Shown: positions 57,764 through 64,000 of the stretch, piece after piece
How the letters are laid out: every line of letters starts with the position of its first letter
Numbering within the stretch: position 1 is the first letter of the stretch
From: Plasmopara viticola
Taxonomy: Eukaryota > Oomycota > Peronosporomycetes > Peronosporales > Peronosporaceae
Length of the DNA stretch: 64,000 bases
Direction: 5' to 3'
NCBI GenBank assembly: GCA_001695595.3
Contig: MBPM02000083.1
Location: forward strand, 1-64,000
The notes under the pieces: model-generated
What the model was told of the DNA's origin: nothing
The model's input: the letters and a program-made list of their open reading frames with translations, nothing else
Database searches by the model: none
Position numbers and translations under genes: made by a program

Positions 57764-60760
57764 TGGTGCAAAGGTTGACTAGATTATACCATCTCCTCAA
57801 TGTTGTTGAATTCTTGGAATGAGTCAAGTCAAGACGGCTTCGACTCCGTTTTAATCCCATTGATGCTTACAGAGCAGCCGAGAATTTACTATCCTCTGTT
57901 GTAGACACATTTGTAGATGTTTGGATAATATCTATTGCTTTTCATAATGTAAGGTAGCCTCGATGGACCTCCAGTGCTGAATGAACCTTTTACATTTACT
58001 TTGTACGAATATATGTCTGGAGTCCATAATGGTTGGAACATTTGTGTGACCAAGCGTTTGTAAGTTGCTAGGGCGTTATAGCGTTGTGGTGTTACCTACC
58101 ATACTGCTTGGTGCATCATCCACTTTGAGGGGTATAATCATCTCCCTCATTCAATTTGATAAACCGAATTAGTGCACTATGCATTCTATACCTGAACATG
58201 TTGTTAAGCAACACGTTCTCTCTTGGAGTGTATGTACTGCAGCTTTGCTTAGCTTATTGCGTGCATAGACCATTAACACATTCTTGTTGATTTTTGAGTA
58301 CAGACGCTCACTAGCAAATGAATTTGACTTCGGACCCTGTCATCATCTGCTTTTCCAGCGTAGAAATTATCGTTCTTTTGTGTATTGCCTGGTGACACTG
58401 TACGTTGTACTGGACATTTGACCGATCTCGTGAATAGCACCTCTATCACGTAGAAGCTTTGATTGTGGACTGTATCTTTGATGAAAAAAGTGTTGCACTT
58501 TTGAAAAATTTCAGAAAATCTAAGCCAAGGTACAATTTACGCTGTGAATAAGCTGGATGCATCCGTGCAATATGTTTGTTAAGCCTCATAGGGAGTCGCA
58601 TCCATAGAAACACCGCTACCGGGATATTGTTGGCTTTCAGGAATGCTCACAAATCAGTAGCTTTGTGCTCTTCGAGGTCTAGTACGTTTGACATCGCTGG
58701 TAGTGCCTCCAGTCGTAAGAATTTACTGTAACAGCGCCTAGTTAATCTTTATCGATGTAGCCACTTTGTATATCACGGGACCGTCCGTGACACCCAGGGT
58801 CACTTTGTATTTGTTATAATTCTCTTGAGCAGGAAAATGGTAATTACTTCTGGTAAAGTTCTGCTATCCGACTGAGAATTATCCATTGTGTCGCATTGAA
58901 TTATGTAGCTCGCTAGCGGACTTTCGTTATCAGCAATCAGTAATACTATGCTACCCACCTTTGGGGCTATGTCAACGAAATTTTGAACGGTATCTGCAGC
59001 GCCTTTGTCGGTGCTACTAGCAAAAGCTGGACATTCGCAACAAAGTTCGGAAAACGTCGTTACATATGTCTCTATTTAAGTGGTATTAGTATCTTCGGTG
59101 CCTTTCATATCTGTCTTGATCTTGTTCTTTCCTAGGCCTTTAAAAGAAGCCGTTCGCACAATAGAAGGTTGAACACGACATACCAAAGCCTTGTCGCGTG
59201 GATATAAACGGCAGGAAATGATTATTTTGCCCCATCAATTTATCAAGAGCGCGAGTGTTCATAGCCACAGCAAGGCCTGAACCAGAATGTTCTAGTGCTC
59301 TTAAAATTCTCAAAGTGTACAGCCTGATCAATTTCAGCCTTGAAGACGGTTAGAACTATGTCTTTCGCCTGCCCAGTCGATATTGCTCTTATTTGTAGCA
59401 TCGGTCGATTATTTTGGCTGACCGCAATCCTTTGCCAGTGCACAATATCTCCCAAAGCGTTGGCAATGACCAAGACTCACAGTGTGCTTTCATACTTTCG
59501 TACACGTGCATGGCTAACAAGCAGTTCACCACTGCTTATTTTGCATTCGAGAGCTTTCAAACTCTCCGGCCAGATTGTATATCAACCACACTTCCATCAT
59601 GATGACTAAATTCTAACTCAATAGGTCGCCTCGCTCTTGCTCACGACCAATTCTTCCTTGCTCCTAGAGTGCCGCTTCAGGCTGCAACTCTTTAATCCTG
59701 TAAGTAAAGTAAAAGTCCAATTTGTCGGCCTAAAAAAAGCCATAATGGCTTAAACTCACATGAGTTGCTACTACCGGAGTTTTTTTGGATTGTGTTCCTG
59801 AATTCGAAAGCATAACCTTTGCTCGTAGAGCTACAATACTTTGACGCGTTCCAGCTGCCATAAGGCTGCCAAAGCAATTGTCTCCTCAGGTCCATTCAAG
59901 TTGAAAGGTCATCTGAACAGTGCAAATTGCTCGACTGTCAAATGTAAGAAAGTGGCTCTATCTCTTTTTTTTGCGAGGTTTGAGTGATTGATCTGACCGC
60001 GTTAATCTAACCTTGCACAGACGAAGAAAGACAACCGTACCCTACCCGGTATTAAGGGGATCAACGTTTGCGAATAAATGAACTTGTATAATACTATAGA
60101 ATGTGTTTTGCTCGTACCACTATCATCAGCAACTGAATTAATTTGCAATCCAGGCAGAGAGACTTTGTTTTCTTCGAAATAAGTACGTATACGAAATGGT
60201 ATAAATGTCAATAGTGTTCAAAAGCCACCATTTACTTAGAAGCTCATCTTTATGGCCCGTAACAGTTATGCCCGAATGCACTGACGAACAGCGATGTGGC
60301 GTGCTTCGCCATGACCAACATCTCATTTGAACCCGTAAATAGGGTAGTCTTGACAGACGGTGCATATTTGAATTACATCACACAGAGCATCGAGCCTGGG
60401 GGTGATCGAAATTGATTGCACTAAAGATTGCGTCGATGGCCGCCGCTCGATGCGTTGGTAAGTCAATGATGAAGTGTGGCATGTATATAGTCATTCATAC
60501 TTCTCGCTGTAGCTACTATTGCACGACTGCGTGTTTTATAATTGCGACCTGTATATACAGATTAACGTAAGCGAAAGTGATTAGCAAAATCGACATTATA
60601 GCATGAAAGTTGCAAAATTTGCGCAAACAGAGGAATGTGTATAGTGACCAAGTAATACCGCGCAGCGGAATTTCGCGTTCAGCGGATTCAGTGGCAGTTC
60701 AACTATGTTTATCGATACAAGCGTACAAACTTTCATATTGTGTGTGCTAGGTAAAAACAC
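57764..60760. other. Gene-poor decayed DNA
   Basis: About 3 kb without a supported gene. A short inverted repeat at 58773-58790 (TCACGG, 6-base spacer, CCGTGA) on its minus strand begins TGTCACGG and may mark an old LTR end. Open frames at 59243-59473 minus and 59340-59609 plus overlap and show no domain. Confidence 0.4.
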
Positions 60761-61110
60761 CTCCTTTGCAATCTAAAGGACACGGTTTGCCGCTCCGTCT
60801 CGGGCTCTTGAGTTTAATAAAATTAGGCTGAGTTGCGTCTCGGGCTCTTGAGTTTGATAAAATTAGGCTGAGTTTTCAAGTAATCTCATGTTCTTCTTCG
60901 CGACGTACAACCCTCGTCACCAGCAGCGTAGGCGGCATTGCTACTGTCAAGCGAGTCAGGACTTAAACACCATTGGGACTGGTAATCGCTAGGGGGTTGG
61001 GGTGAAAAGTGGTGGTTTACCGGAAACCGTCTTTTCTACAATCTTGAGGCGGCAACTGCCATCCTTTTCACCCAACAGCCAGCCATAAGGATATAAATGA
61101 GACTCGGGGG
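60761..61110 (-). pseudogene. Broken paralogue of the RXLR effector, RXLR motif deleted
   Basis: Aligned by eye to the intact effector at 61638-62105 on the same strand. A minus reading runs SNAAYAAG, then GCTSRRRT-stop, then DYLKTQPNFIKLKSPRR. The effector reads NDAAFAAG, then the RFLR to EEER stretch, then GLKQNQHSFIKPS. The bases coding RFLRGAY are missing, the dEER region is mutated and followed by a stop, and a 40-bp tandem duplication shifts the frame. Upstream, ggtgaaaagtggtgg (61000) matches the effector's signal-peptide region (gcgtgaagagtggtgg at 62056). It cannot make a typical RXLR effector. Confidence 0.75.
60796..60875. repeat. 40-bp tandem duplication inside the effector pseudogene
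   Basis: Units 60796-60835 and 60836-60875 both start cgtctcgggctcttgagttt and differ at one base (a/g at unit position 21). Length 40 is not a multiple of three, so it alone would shift the reading frame. The low divergence shows it arose after the gene was already damaged or as a late step in the damage. Confidence 0.9.
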
Positions 61111-61259
61111 GTTCAGCAGTCTGGTTTTTGTACGATCGCTTCATTTCTATATAGTATTTGATTAATCAGTATGTTCGATGATCTTTGTGTACGCGTCATA
61201 CTTGTGCGGTAAGCAAATTATATATGGTATCTATGAAGACCGAGACTCCCCTCGCACAA

Positions 61260-61420
61260 TTTTTTGCCATTGCACAAAAGGAAGGAAAGCGGAATAATTT
61301 TGCTAAGAAAAAAAGCGGGGACTCTTTGTGCCAAGCGCAAGGTGTGTTTGGTAAAAATGCGAGGCCAAAATCGGGATCAAATTACAAGCATCTAGTTTGA
61401 CTAGCGGAGTTGTTGAAGCC
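61260..61420. repeat. Duplicated upstream region of the effector pair, pseudogene copy
   Basis: This stretch resembles 62380-62520. Both contain ggtgtgttt, a tcgggatcaaat / ttgggatcgaat motif, and ttacaagc followed by tct, in the same order and spacing. Each lies upstream (higher coordinates) of its effector copy. Effector and upstream DNA were therefore duplicated together as a unit of roughly 1.1 kb. Confidence 0.55.
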
Positions 61421-61637
61421 ATAAATTCATAAATCTCAACTCAGACTTAAGTGAAAAAAAGGAGTAGAACGTATTCGTCCTCCTTATGCAATGTCGAATT
61501 ATATTGAAAAGCTTTAGTGTAAATGTAAAAAAACGATCGCGGTAAGCCTTAAAATTAATTGAAGCGAAAGGTGTTGTTATCGCACTTTTCCGGAGCTCTT
61601 GATACCAAAGGTTTGTAAAATGTCAAGAAGACTTAAG

Positions 61638-62105
61638 CTAAGTACTTCTACTCGTATGTGGATGGACAGACCCTAAAGCAACGCCTAGGTGCTGCTGCGG
61701 AACACCAGCGTTGGGTGAAGCGCGCAGCGGATAAGCCGCGATCAAGGGATTGAGTGACTGATCACCTGCGGTGGCTGTTGCATGCGGATGATCTTTCGTG
61801 TTGCGAGTGGATTCAAGCGCCTCCTTTGCGATGTTAAGGGCATCGATTGCCGCTGCATCTTGGGCTTGTGAGGGTTTGATAAAAGAATGCTGATTTTGCT
61901 TTAAACCAAACATCCGTTCTTCTTCGCGGTGTACATCCTCGTAAGCTCCACGAAGAAATCTTCCAGCAGCGAAAGCCGCATCATTACCGATACGCGATTC
62001 CACGTTTTTGGTCATAATCTTAACATCACTCGGATCGAGAATCGCAGAGCTGCTGGCGTGAAGAGTGGTGGCAGTAGCCGCCATAACAATATAGATGAGA
62101 TGCAT
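61638..62105 (-). CDS. RXLR-dEER secreted effector candidate
   Basis: 155 aa from the ATG at 62105, single exon as usual for this class. The signal peptide is MHLIYIVMAATATTLHA, with likely cleavage near residues 17-21. RFLR is at residues 49-52 and EEER at 61-64, the classic spacing for host-delivered oomycete effectors. The C-terminal effector part (about 91 residues) is Ala/Gln/Asn/Pro-rich, shows no WY-fold motifs and resembles no named effector that I can identify. RXLR effectors act inside plant cells; the target here is unknown. A broken tandem paralogue lies 0.5 kb downstream. The surrounding gene-poor DNA is typical for effector genes. Confidence 0.85.
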   Translation of the reverse strand: MHLIYIVMAATATTLHASSSAILDPSDVKIMTKNVESRIGNDAAFAAGRFLRGAYEDVHREEERMFGLKQNQHSFIKPSQAQDAAAIDALNIAKEALESTRNTKDHPHATATAGDQSLNPLIAAYPLRASPNAGVPQQHLGVALGSVHPHTSRST

Positions 62106-62379
62106 TTTTGTCGGTCTTGCTTTGCTTAAGGAATACCGCTTGCGAACTTCAGAGCAGATTCTTCAATAAATATTTACCTGGTCTCGACATTGTTGCTACT
62201 TTTGTACAGTAACTGAATGATTCTGCATGGACAAAGCGATCGTACATAAAAAAGACTACTGAATCTAGCGCTCAAAACGTTAAGGCAGTTCGCGGCCTCA
62301 ATCCGAAGGTGACATCATTTTAAAGGTAAAAAGGGCGGGGAAATACGTCAAGAGCTACATGAGTCTTTACGAAGGAAAA

Positions 62380-62520
62380 AGAACGAAATCGAATGATCCC
62401 GACATGCGAAGGGTGTGTTTAAACACAAATGCTCGTATGACTCCGAAATCGAAATTTTGGGATCGAATATTTACAAGCGTCTGAAATAGTGGAGTTGCTG
62501 TTGCGCGCGAGTCTGAATTT
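62380..62520. repeat. Duplicated upstream region of the effector pair, intact-gene copy
   Basis: Partner of 61260-61420. It contains gggtgtgtttaaacacaaat and ttgggatcgaatatttacaa, in the same order as the partner. It lies about 275-415 bp upstream of the effector ATG and may include promoter DNA. Confidence 0.55.
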
Positions 62521-62990
62521 TTCATGGTGGTCTAGACCAAAGTCTTGCTGAATAAGAGATTTCGTCAACAATTGCGGTCATTGTGACAAGTACTCTAGAA
62601 TAGACAGCCTAAATTAAGAAATTTTGTGAACTTCTTAAGGCGTTACAGCAACCAAGCTATAGTTGAATAGATGTATCGAACTAGTATAATCAAGGTGTAT
62701 GTATCGAATGTCTAACTCATATACTTTTTGTTTCGACAGGATCTTGCCATCGAAATAAAGGGGGCGTTAGAAAACAGTTTGTAAAATAAGCAAATCTTTC
62801 ATTTAAACATCCCATTGTGTCAATTTTTGCTAAGCAATACCGAAGACTAACACTTAAATTTGATATTCCACATTAATCAAAGTGCATTGCGACTCGCAAC
62901 ACTATTGATCCCGTTCGGTGCAGCACCTCAGAAACCGAGCTGCCCTTCACCACCAGCTGCGCCTTGACGGCTTAACCCACCAAACATGGT

Positions 62991-63683
62991 TCAATTTGGC
63001 GTGTCGATGCCCATCTGCTGGCCGAAGCCATTGTTGCCGTTTCCGTTGAAGCCATTACCAGCATTAGCCCCACGACCGCCGAACATGCTGTTACCGAAAG
63101 CACCCATTTGATTCCCACCGCCGAAGCCACTCATTGATACACTATTGCCAGGTCCACCAGCCAAATTGCTTCCTATCCCACCACCTTGGGAAGTAGCTAC
63201 TGGTGTTGGTGGTAATTGATTATCGGATGTGTCTGTATTTACTAAGCTTGACAATACCGATGTAGTAGGCGCAGGGGTTGCCACTGGTCGTCCGGTCATT
63301 GTCGTCGGAGCGGGAGTCACACCACCGGGCCCTAAAACACCCGATCCAACTGCTCCAGCACCAGAGGCTGCAACAACATTATTGGACGAACCCACAACAG
63401 CAGTGTTGGAGCTAGCAACCACCGAAGACGGACCGCTGATTGGGACTGGAATATACTGCGGCACCGCCACGGGAACAGGAATGGCGATTTTCTTGACTTT
63501 CTTGATGACTTTCTTGACGGGTCGGTGGTGGTTGTAGTGATCCTTTCTGCTCTCACTACTCTTAGTTGATTGGTTATCAGCGAGTGATCGTAGACCACGA
63601 AGGCCTGGTGTACCATGAACTTCCGTTGTGGCAACGAATACACTTAGTGTGAGAAAGGTAGCGAAAGCGGCAGCACTTTTCAT
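62991..63683 (-). CDS. Glycine-rich secreted protein with RXLR-like motif
   Basis: 230 aa from the ATG at 63683. The signal peptide is MKSAAAFATFLTLSVFVATT, then EVHG. Residues 29-32 are R-G-L-R directly after it, followed by a Ser/Asp/Lys segment (SLADNQSTKSSESRKDHY). No EER is present and the motif is closer to the signal peptide than usual, so RXLR status is doubtful. A basic HRPVKKVIKKVKK stretch precedes a Val/Pro segment (IPVPVAVPQYIPVPISG), then Ala/Ser/Thr/Pro repeats and a Gly/Asn-rich tail (GFGGGNQMGAFGNSMFGG). The composition suggests a cell-wall or extracellular structural protein. A TGA at 62991 may be premature: the same frame continues with glycine-rich sequence to a TGA at 62928. 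Upstream, tcactctcacattt loosely resembles the oomycete initiator. Confidence 0.75.
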   Translation of the reverse strand: MKSAAAFATFLTLSVFVATTEVHGTPGLRGLRSLADNQSTKSSESRKDHYNHHRPVKKVIKKVKKIAIPVPVAVPQYIPVPISGPSSVVASSNTAVVGSSNNVVAASGAGAVGSGVLGPGGVTPAPTTMTGRPVATPAPTTSVLSSLVNTDTSDNQLPPTPVATSQGGGIGSNLAGGPGNSVSMSGFGGGNQMGAFGNSMFGGRGANAGNGFNGNGNNGFGQQMGIDTPN

Positions 63684-64000
63684 GGTCAACTTTGATCGAG
63701 TAGGTAAAAGGTAGCAGCCAAGACAGAAGGTGGTGGATGTGCTGGAGATGCTGAATGTAAATGTGAGAGTGAAGAACGAACTTTAGTTGTTTCACATGAC
63801 GGTGGCACCACCCGTCGCGACATTCATCCGTACTTGACACAAATCTCTAGAATACGTTGAAAGGTCATTGTGATGACGCGTTCTTTCCTTTCAATCAAAA
63901 CGCGTTGATGCGTCAATTCATGTTTTACTAAGAAATGACTTTAGGGGCAAAATTTCCTTGATGGATAGCAATCCTGATAGAACAGTGGCCAACGACCAGT
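63684..64000. other. Upstream region of the glycine-rich gene, no other gene
   Basis: About 320 bp to the window end. It includes a pyrimidine-rich leader on the minus strand just upstream of the ATG at 63683. No further gene is supported. Confidence 0.5.

Noticed and set aside
1..64000. CRISPR array, bacterial operon or phage content
   Set aside because: No regularly spaced short repeats were seen. Spliced eukaryotic genes, SINE and LTR-element remnants and RXLR effector features show nuclear oomycete DNA.

Overview
The window looks like nuclear DNA of an oomycete, most likely in the Peronosporales (Phytophthora or downy mildews). The evidence is small spliced genes with 60-92 bp GT-AG introns, an RXLR-dEER secreted effector, a Cys/His protein of a type I recall as common in Phytophthora gene sets, a lamin-like protein, and Ty1/copia, Ty3/gypsy and SINE remnants in gene-poor, AT-rich DNA. 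Species cannot be fixed from the sequence alone.

Layout. (1) 0.2-14.8 kb is a compact gene block, almost all on the minus strand: an SMC-hinge-like fragment, an F-box-like exon, a small Cys/His protein on plus, a branched-chain aminotransferase, an N-myristoylation-type protein, a Tudor-repeat plus multi-membrane-span protein, a short acidic protein, a HAD-fold protein, a BRD8-like bromodomain protein and a lamin-like intermediate filament protein. (2) 14.8-26.5 kb is decayed DNA: a broken member of a secreted-protein-like family, a 24-bp perfect inverted repeat, and Ty1/copia remnants with a tRNA-derived SINE beside them flanked by a 16-bp target duplication. (3) 26.6-29.5 kb holds two intact plus-strand genes: an acylated acidic-repeat protein and an alpha/beta hydrolase of the monoglyceride-lipase type. 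(4) 29.5-41.5 kb is gene-poor and contains a second broken family member. (5) 41.5-44.5 kb carries one five-exon VPS9-RCC1 gene on minus. (6) 44.9-60.7 kb is again decayed, with a third family member and Ty3/gypsy remnants. (7) 60.7-63.7 kb is a secreted-protein locus: an intact RXLR-dEER effector, a broken paralogue lacking the RXLR motif, and a glycine-rich secreted protein.

The genes do not form a pathway. The pattern is housekeeping islands (nuclear lamina, chromatin, endosomal Rab signalling, amino-acid and lipid metabolism) separated by transposon graveyards, with effectors at the edge of the gene-poor DNA. Several conserved genes at 0.2-6.3 kb are broken by frameshifts that can each be explained by one missing base, often beside a C or G run. 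I suspect consensus-sequence errors more than true gene death there. In contrast, the remnants at 15-26, 30-41 and 45-60 kb carry many stops and frame changes and are truly decayed. All calls are by eye; no alignment or database search was run.
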